This document shows positions 18,921 to 27,836 of a stretch of DNA of 64,000 nt, one piece after another. The notes below the pieces were generated by a model. The model did not search any database. It saw only the letters and a list, made by a program, of their open reading frames with translations, and was not told the DNA's origin. A program made the translations under genes and the position numbers. The stretch lies in NCBI RefSeq assembly GCF_004000825.1, contig NZ_BILZ01000002.1, forward strand, positions 1-64,000. Direction: 5' to 3'. This DNA is from Paenibacillus kobensis NBRC 15729 (lineage in GTDB: Bacteria; Bacillota; Bacilli; Paenibacillales; Paenibacillaceae). The first letter of the stretch is position 1, and every line of letters begins with the position of its first letter.

Positions 18921-20009
18921 TCAATAGATGTAATACCTTGAGCAAGCCGTACAAATCGGAAGCATGTTCTTCTTCATATACGCCCGATAGTCCTTGTACT
19001 TGTCGCTATTCCAGATATCGAGCAAATTCGCGTCGTTCACGTTGCCGAAGGTCAAATCATAGAAGGCATGGCAGGGCGATACGTCTCCTCTTGCCGTTAT
19101 CTCCGCATACATCCATGGAAGCGAGCAGCGGTTTCGTTTATCAGCCATCTGATGGAATTGCCCCGAGAAGTAGTTGCGCAGATTAGGTTCATCGATCGTC
19201 TTCGGATAGGTGATCACATGAATGCTGTTTTTCAAGCAATAGTCCTTAACGTTATTGAGCTGTCTCGTCAATTCCGCGATATCGATCTGGCTGAACGAAC
19301 TGATGTCCTTCCACACCATCCCCTTGGCATAAGGAGCTCCATGAACATCGAATTCCTCTCTAAGAACCTCCACGTATTGGGCATACTGCTCTTCTGTTGC
19401 ATAGAGCTGTACTTCCATGCTGATATGGTCCAACATCGACAAATCGATATGCTTGAAGAAAAACTCCTCAATGTACATATAATTCAATGGCGTAATGATA
19501 AAGGACACGCCCATCTTCGGAAACTGCTGGCCCTTGCTTTCCCGAAGCTCGTAAAGCTTCTCAATTCCCTTGATCACTTTCTTGAATACGCCTTTGCCTC
19601 TCTGCCGGTCGTTGATTTCCTCGGGGCCGTCGAGTGACATCCAGATCTTATTGGGTGCATTCTCGACAAGCATCTCGGCATGTTGCTCGAGCAAGGTGCC
19701 GTTCGTAGGAAAGTCCGCATAGCTTCCATAATGCTTGATCATGGCCAGAATGTCGCTCAGCCAAGGGTACATGAGAGGTTCGCCGCCGAAGAAATCGTAA
19801 TACGGCTTGCCCGGACTGCACTCGACGATAATCTTTTTGATCACATCCGGATCCAACTGCGCTAACGTTTTCTTGCTTTTGTAGGGCCCTTCGAGTCCCC
19901 ACTCATAGCACATTTTGCATCGTAAATTGCACTCTTCCAGCAGTTGCAAGACGATCCATCTTGGGTAGCTTATTTTTTCTTGGGCAATGCTTAATTGGTT
20001 TACGCTCAT
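18921..20009 (-). CDS. Radical SAM protein with SPASM-like C-terminus (2)
   Basis: This 362-residue protein has the motif CNLRCKMCYEWG near residue 30, FGGEPLMYP as the SAM-binding GGEP motif, and a C-terminal auxiliary cluster region (CSLPWMYAEI, SPCHAFYDL, CTACSRYY). The early position of the cluster motif means there is no N-terminal recognition (RRE) domain. The substrate is unknown. No precursor-like short ORF lies beside it, so a carrier-bound or small-molecule substrate is as likely as a peptide. ATG 20009 has AAGGAG at seven bases. It lies 27 nt from the glycosyltransferase gene and is probably in the operon driven from about 23.0 kb. Confidence 0.9.
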   Translation of the reverse strand: MSVNQLSIAQEKISYPRWIVLQLLEECNLRCKMCYEWGLEGPYKSKKTLAQLDPDVIKKIIVECSPGKPYYDFFGGEPLMYPWLSDILAMIKHYGSYADFPTNGTLLEQHAEMLVENAPNKIWMSLDGPEEINDRQRGKGVFKKVIKGIEKLYELRESKGQQFPKMGVSFIITPLNYMYIEEFFFKHIDLSMLDHISMEVQLYATEEQYAQYVEVLREEFDVHGAPYAKGMVWKDISSFSQIDIAELTRQLNNVKDYCLKNSIHVITYPKTIDEPNLRNYFSGQFHQMADKRNRCSLPWMYAEITARGDVSPCHAFYDLTFGNVNDANLLDIWNSDKYKDYRAYMKKNMLPICTACSRYYIY

Positions 20010-20035
20010 CGCCTAGCTCCTTCTGCATTGAGATC

Positions 20036-21151
20036 TTATCCGTTCGTTAACGCGACTCTCGCGCAATAATGATCCACATAATTCGTCCGTTCTCCGTGTC
20101 TTGTCATGATCGCTTGATGCATCTCTTTAAGGACCTCTACGGCAAAACCCATCTCCCGCCACTTCTCGTAGCGTATTCCGAACCCAAGCGACTCCCACAA
20201 TTCCAAATTGCTCTGCTCGTGACTTCCGAACGGTTCCAGCAGAATAAGAGGGGTAGCGGATGCAAGCGAATCGATCAATGTTCCCGCTCCCGGCTTGGCC
20301 ACGATAGCCATCGCCTCCGAAGCGACGTCGAATAACCAATGATGGTCAGTCTCTGCGGAATATGCGTTTGTCTTTTCTCCCGTTATTTCGAGGTACGGCG
20401 GAAATTCGTGCAAGCCGTTCGCATTCTTCACCCATGCACACCATTCCGGATCGTTCATCCAATATCGGTGACCGGGATCGGGCTTCGCTTCCTTCCAATC
20501 GTAAGCTACGATATCAAGCCCATAGTTACTGCCCGCAAGCTCCGGCACTTTACTTTGATAAGTGCCCATCCCCCAGCCCCCGCCATGGACAACAAGCCGC
20601 CGCTTCCTCGAGTCGAAGGGCAGTGGCGCGCTAAGAGAGACCGGGATTTCGCATCGAATCTCTTTCTTGTCGGTATCATAGAGACATGCGTTATAATAAT
20701 GCTCGTCATAGTGAGGATGGAACTTCTTCAGGCTCTTCCAGGACGGTGCCAGATCTGAATCGACGTAGAGCAGGTCTACATGAATGGGTTTCGGCAGCAT
20801 CTTCTCCCGATACAAGTCCAGAATATAGACCCAGTGTCCGGATAACGAAATGAATTCGCGCCGTTCTTCTGCTTTCCACGCTTCCAGCAATAGCTCGACC
20901 CGGGCATAATCAATGCTGTTGCGAATATCCATCGGCATCCGGGCCGATAAATTCGCAAGTGCGAAATTGTTGTGGTAAGCCTTCCTGCTGTCTGCAATAT
21001 GATCCATCTTGTCTTGCTCCAAATAGCTTTCGAACACGAGCACTTCCGTCGTTATGCCCCTTTCATTGAAAGCGCTTGCAGCTAACAGTCCGGGAATATA
21101 GAAGCCCAGACCGAAGCCCGAGCATAGAATCGTTACTTTCCGCCTATCCAT
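20036..21151 (-). CDS. Glycosyltransferase, GT-B fold (MurG/GT28-like C-terminus)
   Basis: This 371-residue protein starts with a hydrophobic strand and Gly-rich loop (TILCSGFGLGFYIPG). The C-terminal half carries KPGAGTLIDSLASATPLILLEPFGSHEQSN, the nucleotide-sugar binding signature of MurG-like and UGT-like enzymes. It should move a sugar from an NDP-sugar to an acceptor in the cytosol. The linker region is longer than in MurG and the acceptor is unknown. It sits between the ATP-grasp and radical SAM genes of the BtrH-type block, so it is probably a tailoring or scaffold enzyme for that product. ATG 21151 with GGAGGAAG. Confidence 0.78.
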   Translation of the reverse strand: MDRRKVTILCSGFGLGFYIPGLLAASAFNERGITTEVLVFESYLEQDKMDHIADSRKAYHNNFALANLSARMPMDIRNSIDYARVELLLEAWKAEERREFISLSGHWVYILDLYREKMLPKPIHVDLLYVDSDLAPSWKSLKKFHPHYDEHYYNACLYDTDKKEIRCEIPVSLSAPLPFDSRKRRLVVHGGGWGMGTYQSKVPELAGSNYGLDIVAYDWKEAKPDPGHRYWMNDPEWCAWVKNANGLHEFPPYLEITGEKTNAYSAETDHHWLFDVASEAMAIVAKPGAGTLIDSLASATPLILLEPFGSHEQSNLELWESLGFGIRYEKWREMGFAVEVLKEMHQAIMTRHGERTNYVDHYCARVALTNG

Positions 21152-21194
21152 AAACTTCTTCCTCCATTCATGGTTTCAAGCGTCTCGGACTGCA

Positions 21195-22553
21195 TCAGCC
21201 AACGATCTTGAAGGATAATGACGACAGGACCTCCTTGACCTTAGCGGATAAACGTTCGTAATCCTGTGCCCCCTCAATCAATGAATAATATAATCTGCCT
21301 TTCACCTGCTTATTGCGGATCCCCTTGCGCTCGCTGACCGCTTTGTTAATAAGGAGCGTGTTCGCGCTTAACGGTAAAATGCCGAATCCTCGATCAGGCT
21401 TGTATAGAACACCTTCACGATCCAGCGTTTCCAGCAATTGATCGTAAGTCACATCGCACGAGAACTGTACTGTCACATGCGTCATGCTCCCGGTAGCAGA
21501 GTGCTTGTCCAGGTAACGGTCTACATAATGCTTGATCAGGCTCATCGATCTTCTAGCATTCACCTCAACGATCGGAACGATCCTGCCGTCTGTCAACAGC
21601 ATCGAATCGACGCATACGTCGCCATAATAACCAGCCAGGTAAAGCTCGCGAGCCACCTGTTTCATCACTTCAAAGTACTCCGCCTCCTGCAGCAACTGAA
21701 GCAGCCTGTCATCGGCCGTAAAGGAGCCTTGGTAAGCAAAATTGTAATTGACCAATTTCTGCACCGAGATATGTCGGTAAGTACCGTCCGGGTCGATGTG
21801 GAATTGACAGGAGAAATCCAGTTCCTTGTGGAGGAACGGCTCTATAATAAACCGAACCACTTTTCCCTTGCTGTACTGATCGCCGAGATAGGATGTCACT
21901 CGTCGCAATATCGCTTCTGACTCGATCAGCAAATTCCCTTTCCCGGATACCCCAAACTCGTCTTTGATAAGGAAGGGTCCTTGACTCAGCAGCGCCAAGC
22001 CATTTGCCAACAGTTCTTCATGAGAATAGACGGTCTGGCTGTCAGACCGAAGACCAAGGCGCCGGTTTAATTCAGTTGAATACAGCTTCGAATTTACCGT
22101 TCGAACCGTTTCGACATCCGGAAAATCCTGCTTCAACCCGTAACGTGCGGCCGCGCGATCCGCCCCCGGAATAACGGCAAAGGGTGACAACCGGGCGCCA
22201 TCCAGCCATTGCGGATCCGCGTCACCTATTCGATCGGATGATGTGATCAGGTCGAATATATTGGCGTTCCTGCCTGCGTTACCTCCTTCAGGCCTCTCGA
22301 GATCAGCTGAATTGGACATAAATTTAAATCCAATCGAATGCAAATACGCTTTATGGTAAACGTTCATCTGATAGCGAGTAATGAGCACATCCTGCGCCTC
22401 ACAAAAAGGGAAAAGCAGCTCATCCATGGCCATTACGATATTCTCCATTTCGAGATCGGGAAATGACGGCAGCTTGGCCAGGTTAGGATCACGCCAGAAC
22501 CGTTCCGCGTCAAACGTCCCGATGATAAGTTCACACTTACGAGTATCGATCAT
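21195..22553 (-). CDS. ATP-grasp ligase with pre-ATP-grasp domain (BtrJ/PGM1-like)
   Basis: About 452 residues. The N-terminal part (about residues 8-80) resembles the pre-ATP-grasp domain found in the butirosin ligase BtrJ and in peptide ligases of the PGM1 type. The ATP-grasp core has a phosphate-binding loop (IKDEFGVSGKGNLLI) and a metal/ATP site (VPIVEVNARRSMS). BtrJ loads glutamate on the carrier protein BtrI. The direct coupling here to a carrier protein gene (ATGA overlap: ATG 22553, carrier stop TGA 22550-22552) strongly suggests the same kind of carrier aminoacylation. The amino acid cannot be read from sequence. A free amino acid ligase is the alternative. The longer frame to 22592 would begin inside the carrier gene and is not favoured. 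Confidence 0.82.
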   Translation of the reverse strand: MIDTRKCELIIGTFDAERFWRDPNLAKLPSFPDLEMENIVMAMDELLFPFCEAQDVLITRYQMNVYHKAYLHSIGFKFMSNSADLERPEGGNAGRNANIFDLITSSDRIGDADPQWLDGARLSPFAVIPGADRAAARYGLKQDFPDVETVRTVNSKLYSTELNRRLGLRSDSQTVYSHEELLANGLALLSQGPFLIKDEFGVSGKGNLLIESEAILRRVTSYLGDQYSKGKVVRFIIEPFLHKELDFSCQFHIDPDGTYRHISVQKLVNYNFAYQGSFTADDRLLQLLQEAEYFEVMKQVARELYLAGYYGDVCVDSMLLTDGRIVPIVEVNARRSMSLIKHYVDRYLDKHSATGSMTHVTVQFSCDVTYDQLLETLDREGVLYKPDRGFGILPLSANTLLINKAVSERKGIRNKQVKGRLYYSLIEGAQDYERLSAKVKEVLSSLSFKIVG

Positions 22554-22801
22554 ACCGATGCCGTCTTTTGCAGCTCCGAGATGTAACGGCATAAGGTACC
22601 GACCGATTCCATAAGATCTAAGTCGAATTGTTCAAAATCGATTTCAATACCGAACCGCTCTTCCACTTTTAATACGAAAGTAATCAGTTGCAGCGAGTCT
22701 AGCCCTCCGTCCTTCATGATGTTGGAATGCTCGTTCAAGCTCAGTACCAGTTGGGCGTCATCCTTGATTTCACCTATCAATGCAATGATCTGTTCTTCCA
22801 T
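22550..22801 (-). CDS. Stand-alone acyl/peptidyl carrier protein (1)
   Basis: This 83-residue acidic helical protein has the phosphopantetheine site GGLDSLQL, with Ser36 as the attachment residue. Length and motif match discrete ACP/PCP proteins such as BtrI. Start ATG 22801 has GGGAGG at five bases. Its stop overlaps the ATP-grasp start (ATGA), so carrier and ligase are translated together, and they are the likely functional pair. It is the first gene after the predicted promoter at 23020-23047. Confidence 0.92.
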   Translation of the reverse strand: MEEQIIALIGEIKDDAQLVLSLNEHSNIMKDGGLDSLQLITFVLKVEERFGIEIDFEQFDLDLMESVGTLCRYISELQKTASV

Positions 22802-23019
22802 AAGTGCCTCCCATTAAATAGATAAATTGACCTTCGTAATCATGAATCGGACTAGCGAAAGCCTCGCGCAGCCCGATTGCTGGTTCCCGATCCATAATCG
22901 TCCGCGAAATGGTAAAAGTGCAGAAACAGTCAATTAACCAACTTTTATATTTCCGTACATATATTAGCACAGTATACTTGAGTTCAGTACCCAATAAATT
23001 TATATATATTACCTTACAA

Positions 23020-23047
23020 ATTATAGATTCCAGTGCGCTATTTCCAA
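23020..23047 (-). promoter_or_regulatory. Predicted sigma-A promoter with ~210-nt leader before carrier protein 1
   Basis: On the minus strand TTGGAA (23042-23047) and a perfect TATAAT (23020-23025) are 16 bp apart. The start point would be near 23013, leaving about 210 nt of leader before the ATG at 22801. The 319-bp gap between the BtrH-like copy B and the carrier gene holds only this promoter and an AT-rich leader in which I see no convincing gene. Confidence 0.55.
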
Positions 23048-23120
23048 TTTTAAACAGTTGCGCTATCATACGCCAAGAGGGGCTTTCGAAGTGACTGGGT
23101 TCGATGTGGAGATGCTTGGC

Positions 23121-24176
23121 TTACTGAATACCGACCTGCCTCAGCCATCGATCAAGGAATATTGATTCTTCATTCTCTACTTTAATTATCATCTTATGTA
23201 AGCTTTCTAGAATACTCCTATCATTAGTCAAATTATATTTAAACACTAAATTCACTATAATCTTGGCCATCACTTCAATGGAAATGAAGCTATCTATATG
23301 GTCTTGATTTAATTTACTTAGAAGTCGGTTATCGTACAAATACTTGAGTCTTAATGTCATGATCTTCTTATGATCATATAGCAAATGAAAAGGTCTTATA
23401 TCTATTTTAGACTCATTTTCAAGTATAGAATTTACATAATTCTGGAGTGTCGTATAGATTTGCATGCCGAAGTCAAGATTATCCCTGTCCCCCCCATAGT
23501 TGAACATTTCCCAATATTCCGGTGTTTTATTAGTGAAGTAATTACTTATAGAATTCACTATGGTATCTGCGTTGAAACTATCCTGATATTGATCATTGAA
23601 TTTATACAAATAAACCATTTCTCTTAGATAATCATGATTTGTAGTTAAATGATTAGTAGAGAAAGCAAGACTTAAATCTGCAAATGATATCTCACCTTTA
23701 CTATAAATCCCATTCTTGAAAAAATCAGAAACATAAAACATCTCTCTATTTAGATCATACCCATAAACAAGTATGTCGTGGTGCAATTGGAGTTTATTAT
23801 ACCGATCGCTTAAAGGTACATAGAAATAATTCACCATTGTATGGACATAATGATTCGAATTAATATTTTCTATAATGAAATCAATGATAGAGCCCCATTT
23901 GCTTGTAACCGTATCTCGATGTATCTTCTGAGTAATAATCCATTTACATGCATCTGAAGGTCGCAGTTCATACGTTTGAGGGAAATAAAAATCCCCCCAT
24001 TTATGCTTATAATCTTTATTAATATATAGTTGAATATAGTTACTGAATATCCATGGATATGTGCACTCGTAATGTGTAAGTATGGACAATAGATGAGCAT
24101 GTTGGGTATAGGTTGTAATCATCGGATGACTTATAGGTAATAATTTCATCCCAATTACATTAGTTGTATCTTTCAA
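23121..24176 (-). CDS. BtrH-like putative acyltransferase (papain-like fold family), copy B
   Basis: This 351-residue cytosolic protein shares its layout with the protein at 12104-13138. The central HHDILVYGYDLNREMFYVSDFF stretch (about residues 135-155) corresponds to copy A's HPVFVYGFNLTNKEIYTVDD, and an alpha-helical, Asn/Tyr-rich C-terminal half follows. The pattern fits the BtrH/C39-like family, inferred here to transfer a carrier-bound acyl group to an amine or hydroxyl. Overall identity to copy A looks low, so the two probably act on different carriers or acceptors. It lies next to the AMP-ligase and carrier protein 2. The gene is very AT-rich. The start is TTG 24176, with AGGGGGT eleven bases upstream; ATG 24149 is an alternative. 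Confidence 0.55.
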   Translation of the reverse strand: MKDTTNVIGMKLLPISHPMITTYTQHAHLLSILTHYECTYPWIFSNYIQLYINKDYKHKWGDFYFPQTYELRPSDACKWIITQKIHRDTVTSKWGSIIDFIIENINSNHYVHTMVNYFYVPLSDRYNKLQLHHDILVYGYDLNREMFYVSDFFKNGIYSKGEISFADLSLAFSTNHLTTNHDYLREMVYLYKFNDQYQDSFNADTIVNSISNYFTNKTPEYWEMFNYGGDRDNLDFGMQIYTTLQNYVNSILENESKIDIRPFHLLYDHKKIMTLRLKYLYDNRLLSKLNQDHIDSFISIEVMAKIIVNLVFKYNLTNDRSILESLHKMIIKVENEESIFLDRWLRQVGIQ

Positions 24177-24272
24177 TTTGTTAGTTACCCCCTAGTTATC
24201 TATATTGACTAGATGCCTTTTGTCGACTTCTTGATCTATTTTTTTCGTTAATCCATCCTTTTCCCTGAAAAT

Positions 24273-25769
24273 TTATACTCGTACTTCATTTAGCAATTTG
24301 CGCTTCGTACTTGCCCTGTCCAGTTTTCCTGTTTTGGTTTTTGGAATTTCATCTACAATTATCCATTGCCTAGGCACTTTATACGACGACAAATGCAGGT
24401 TGCAATGTTTTCTCAGCGCATCTACATCGACCAGACATTCTTCAAACACTTTCAGAAATGCGATAGGCACTTCGCCTAATAGATCATCGTGCATGCCAAC
24501 AACCATAACTTCCTCAACTTCTTTCAAGCCATATAGATACTCTTCGATTTCTTCCGGATAGATATTGATACCGCCAGAAATAATGATATTCTTCTTTCTG
24601 CCTGTGAGCATGAGACACCCTGATTCATTCCGATATCCCAAATCTCCTGTCTTCAACCAACCATCGACAATGGTTTCGTTAGTCAACTCTGGGTTTTTGT
24701 AATAGCCGAGCATCACATTCGGGCCTTTAACCCAAATCTCTCCGACACCCGCCCCTTCAACCTCATTCTCTTCTTCGTCAACAATTCGAATAGAAACGTC
24801 ACGGATGGGAGATCCACAGGATAAGCAGCTGTCTCCACGTTCCATCATGCTCACCCGGGGAGAAGCTTCTGTCAATCCATAGGTTTGAATTATATTGGCT
24901 TTAGGAAATACAGTCTGAAGATTGTCTACCAATTTCGCGGGAACGGCCGCACCGCTAATGACAATAAATTGAATGGAATCAAAGGCGCTCCAACTTTTTG
25001 CCTGATGAAAGTCTGAAATAAAGTGCATCAATTGCGTAGGCACCGCTGACAATGCCGTTACCGCCTTATCCTGAAACAGTCTAAACGCTGTGCGCGGCAG
25101 CAAGGGCAAGCTGATGAGTATAATTCGGGTTCCATAAAGCATACAAGAAATCAATTGCGTGACAATCGTTGAACTAAAATGAACGGGCATCGTGACAAGA
25201 AACGAGTCTTGATCCGTATAGCCCAATTTCTTTCCATGTTCCAGCGCATTCGTCAATACATTCCGATGGGATAACATAACGATTTTGGAATGACCCGTTG
25301 TGCCCGATGTTGGCAGCAGAATCGCACATTGATCGGGATCAGTCGGATTCGTTATTGAGATCGATTCAAACGAAGGCATCGATCCATGCGATATATCCTG
25401 AGCGGTAACCCACGGGATGTTACAATTTAAATGTGCAGGCTGTTCATATTTGCTGATGACCAGCTTGGTGTCACAGGCATTTATAATATTTTCAATTTCA
25501 GTCTTGGATGCCGAGTAAGGAACCGGTACTAGCACATAGCCGCAGAACTGAATGCCAAGTGCCGCAAACACGAACAAGGGCTCATTATTCGTGTATAATG
25601 CAACATGACTGCCGAGCTCAAGCTCGAAGTTCTTCTTAATATACGAAGCAATCGAGTATGCTTCTGTCATCACCTCCGCGTAAGTCCAATGTTGCTTTAT
25701 ATCTTGAAGGATAATTTGTTCTTTACGATCGCAAGCTTCCATAAACAAACGCTCAATGATTGTCATCAT
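24273..25769 (-). CDS. AMP-forming acyl-CoA/acyl-carrier ligase (ANL superfamily)
   Basis: This 498-residue free-standing adenylation enzyme has all ANL core motifs: A3 PTSGTTGHSKIVMLSH, A5 YGLTEASPRV, A7 LKTGDLGY, and A10 KTKTGKLDRAS with the catalytic Lys. There is no Asp at the NRPS position that binds an amino group (no FDAS-type motif), so a carboxylic acid without an alpha-amino group is more likely than an amino acid. A carrier protein gene lies 41 nt upstream, which suggests it loads that carrier (holo-ACP ligase). The acyl group might go to a BtrH-like transferase or to the first C domain of the NRPS. ATG 25769/25766 with AGGAGGAA. Confidence 0.92.
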   Translation of the reverse strand: MMTIIERLFMEACDRKEQIILQDIKQHWTYAEVMTEAYSIASYIKKNFELELGSHVALYTNNEPLFVFAALGIQFCGYVLVPVPYSASKTEIENIINACDTKLVISKYEQPAHLNCNIPWVTAQDISHGSMPSFESISITNPTDPDQCAILLPTSGTTGHSKIVMLSHRNVLTNALEHGKKLGYTDQDSFLVTMPVHFSSTIVTQLISCMLYGTRIILISLPLLPRTAFRLFQDKAVTALSAVPTQLMHFISDFHQAKSWSAFDSIQFIVISGAAVPAKLVDNLQTVFPKANIIQTYGLTEASPRVSMMERGDSCLSCGSPIRDVSIRIVDEEENEVEGAGVGEIWVKGPNVMLGYYKNPELTNETIVDGWLKTGDLGYRNESGCLMLTGRKKNIIISGGINIYPEEIEEYLYGLKEVEEVMVVGMHDDLLGEVPIAFLKVFEECLVDVDALRKHCNLHLSSYKVPRQWIIVDEIPKTKTGKLDRASTKRKLLNEVRV

Positions 25770-25810
25770 TTCCTCCTCTATATGATCATCTAGCTTCTTT
25801 GTAGTCAGAT

Positions 25811-26056
25811 TTATGATATCGCCGCTTTCTCGGTCAGATAATTAATGATTAATCCAGCCGTGGAGAATTTTTCAAACAATAGATCCTCATCAGGGATTGC
25901 GATTTTGAATTTCGATTCCATTAAAACAATAAGCTTGATGAAGCTTGCCGAATCGATCCCTTGATCCAACAAGTTGGTATTGCCGTTCTCTGGATACTCG
26001 ATTTCAAGCTCAGCAAAAATTTCGTCTCTTAAGATAGCTTCAAATGATCTAGACAT
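25811..26056 (-). CDS. Stand-alone acyl carrier protein (2)
   Basis: About 81 residues with the phosphopantetheine motif QGIDSASFIK, Ser36 being the attachment site. The frame opens at TTG 26074, but GGAGG then lies inside the coding sequence. ATG 26056, with GGAGG seven bases upstream, is the better start. It precedes the AMP-ligase gene and is probably its acyl acceptor. This is the second discrete carrier in the block and differs clearly from the one at 22550-22801. Confidence 0.9.
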   Translation of the reverse strand: MSRSFEAILRDEIFAELEIEYPENGNTNLLDQGIDSASFIKLIVLMESKFKIAIPDEDLLFEKFSTAGLIINYLTEKAAIS

Positions 26057-26102
26057 CATATTTCCTCCATTCAATAATCTTTAGAGTAACTGGTTTGAGA
26101 GA

Positions 26103-26330
26103 ATGGCACACATCGTGGTATTCAGTACAGAGCAAATGAAAGCGTTGGCAAAGGAGAACAGCCTCAAGTCGATGGAAAAATGATCGAGAGCTACCACCGC
26201 CAACTTCGCAAAGTCACCAAAGAAAAAAGCATTTCCCAAGCGACAAGCGCTGTTGAAAATGCTCTACCTAGCTACGATGGATGCCACTACCCGTTCGATC
26301 CATATTTGCGTTAAAGTTTGCTCAAAGAGA
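26103..26330 (+). pseudogene. IS256-family transposase relic (internally deleted, frameshifted)
   Basis: On the plus strand, ATG 26103 opens a short N-terminal piece (FSTEQMKALAKENSLKSME) ending in a stop. It is followed directly by the C-terminal signature IESYHRQLRKVTKEKS and, in a shifted frame, ALLKMLYLATMDAT. These are the two ends of an IS256/mutator-type transposase with the centre missing. It lies just upstream of carrier protein 2, in the opposite direction to the biosynthetic genes. It marks a past insertion at the edge of the block. The rest of the 26057-26600 gap contains only this relic and a hairpin. Confidence 0.7.
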
Positions 26331-26461
26331 GTTTACACAAAAAGGATTGCAGCCCCTAAAAACTGCTATTTTAATATAAATTACAGATATGCCAATTGTC
26401 AACAAGCTTGAACAAACCCGTTAAATGCCCACTAGAAATCCATTCGTCATTTGGATAGGCT

Positions 26462-26506
26462 GACACACCTCCCTCAATAAAAACTTGAGGAAGGTGTGTC
26501 TTTTTC
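26462..26506 (+). terminator. Rho-independent terminator, plus strand
   Basis: A near-perfect 16-bp stem (GACACACCTCCCTCAA / TTGAGGAAGGTGTGTC) is followed by TTTTTC. It is oriented for plus-strand transcription. The only plus-strand candidate upstream is the IS256 relic, but the stem may also block minus-strand read-through from the SfnB-like operon. Confidence 0.75.
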
Positions 26507-26600
26507 AAACTACTTATTCAGTGGCCTCAATGCTTTCAGGAGCCATCTCTTTGAATCTCAGACCGGATCTCTTTCAAACCAACATCACCTGTTTTCTGAG

Positions 26601-27806
26601 TTACTCCCCTCCCTCGTGCCAAAGCTCAAGAGGCAATCCGACAAGCGCTTTCCCAATCCACTCGCGTGCGATATTGTTGGATGGCCCCATAGCGATCCCG
26701 GCACGGGCATCCCGGAATAACCGTTCGAATATGCCCCGTTTATAACCATAGCCGCCAGTGACATCAAGCGCTGCTTTCGTTGCTTTATTGGCCACCTCGG
26801 CTGCATGGATTTTGAACTCGACAAGCGGTAACAGCAGTTCGACTTGGGGTCTTCCTTGTGCTTGCAGCTCGTCCAACTGCTTAGCCAATGAAATCTGCCA
26901 TGGTTTCAAGCTTTCAATCAGTACCTTTACCTCAGCCAGTTGCTGGCGGATAACCTGATAATCAGCAAGTCGCTTATTAAAATCGCGATGAACAAAGCCT
27001 TTTACATAATCGACTGCCGCTTCTAAAGCAGCCTCCGCAACACCGAGCCATGTGGAGCCTAGTCCGATTAGATAAACAGGAGAAACGCCGCTCTCCAGAA
27101 TTTGTTTCCCTTGGCCTTCCGTCCCCAATTTATCCTTCGGATCAACGCGTACACCCTCATATTTAATAGGTCCGCTATGGTTACCCCGAACACCTAACGC
27201 TTCCCATACTCCTGGTGTGATGCCGGGCAGCTTACTGTCGACAATGAAAAAGCTGACATCTGTAGGTGTCTGAGCGCCTGGCGTTCTGGTTTGAAAAACA
27301 TAGAAATCCGCTTGTCCCGAGCTCGTCGTAAATGATTTCTCGGCATTCAGAATGTAGTCATTTCCGTCCCTGGAGGCTTCGCTAAAATTGAACCACCAGT
27401 GACCTCCCGATGCTCTTTCGCTCGTGGAGTAGGTTCCGATGAGTCCTTGGCGCACGGGCTTCAGCCAGCGTTCCTTCTGATCGTCATTGCCGTATAACGC
27501 GATGGTTTGAACGGCTCCGACATGCATAACGTAAACCAGCGACGTAGAGGGGTCTCCTTTTCCAATCTCCTGGGCAGCTATGGCAAATGCGACATGATCC
27601 AGTCCGCGTCCATTCCACTTCTCTGGAATCAGTACGCCATTCCAGCCTGATTCGGCAAGAGCCTGAAGGTTTTCTCTTGGGAATGCACCCTCACGATCAA
27701 TCGCTTCTGATCTCGGTTTGATAATTTCATTCACGATGCCTCGAATTTCCTCACGCAATTCCTCATAATTTGGTTGTACATTCGCTTTTTCTACGTTCAC
27801 GCTCAT
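26601..27806 (-). CDS. Acyl-CoA dehydrogenase-like flavoprotein (SfnB/DszC-type)
   Basis: About 401 residues with acyl-CoA dehydrogenase architecture: N-terminal helical domain with REIVNEIIKPRSEAIDREGAFP-like pattern, a central beta domain, and a C-terminal four-helix bundle with GGYGYKRGIFERLFRDARAG. DszC- and SfnB-type relatives use FMNH2 and O2 as monooxygenases rather than acting on CoA esters. Clustering with an SfnG-like LLM monooxygenase and an MFS carrier points to use of sulfones or other organosulfur compounds. ATG 27806 has AAGGAG nine bases upstream and is preferred to ATG 27824. Confidence 0.82.
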   Translation of the reverse strand: MSVNVEKANVQPNYEELREEIRGIVNEIIKPRSEAIDREGAFPRENLQALAESGWNGVLIPEKWNGRGLDHVAFAIAAQEIGKGDPSTSLVYVMHVGAVQTIALYGNDDQKERWLKPVRQGLIGTYSTSERASGGHWWFNFSEASRDGNDYILNAEKSFTTSSGQADFYVFQTRTPGAQTPTDVSFFIVDSKLPGITPGVWEALGVRGNHSGPIKYEGVRVDPKDKLGTEGQGKQILESGVSPVYLIGLGSTWLGVAEAALEAAVDYVKGFVHRDFNKRLADYQVIRQQLAEVKVLIESLKPWQISLAKQLDELQAQGRPQVELLLPLVEFKIHAAEVANKATKAALDVTGGYGYKRGIFERLFRDARAGIAMGPSNNIAREWIGKALVGLPLELWHEGGE

Positions 27807-27836
27807 TTTCATTATCTCCTTCATAAATTAATGTTT

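Noticed and set aside
17699-20009. A RiPP precursor gene beside the two radical SAM genes
   Set aside because: The gaps around these genes are only tens of bases, and the larger gaps at 22802-23120 and 24177-24272 show no short ORF with a convincing ribosome binding site and core-like sequence.
22770-23069. A 99-codon minus-strand ORF overlapping the carrier protein start
   Set aside because: It spans the promoter region, has no ribosome binding site and ends inside the carrier gene in another frame; composition is not protein-like.
12104-26074. A complete butirosin-type aminoglycoside cluster
   Set aside because: BtrH/BtrI/BtrJ-like parts are present, but I find no DOI synthase, aminotransferase for aminocyclitol, or BtrK/BtrO-like genes in the window.
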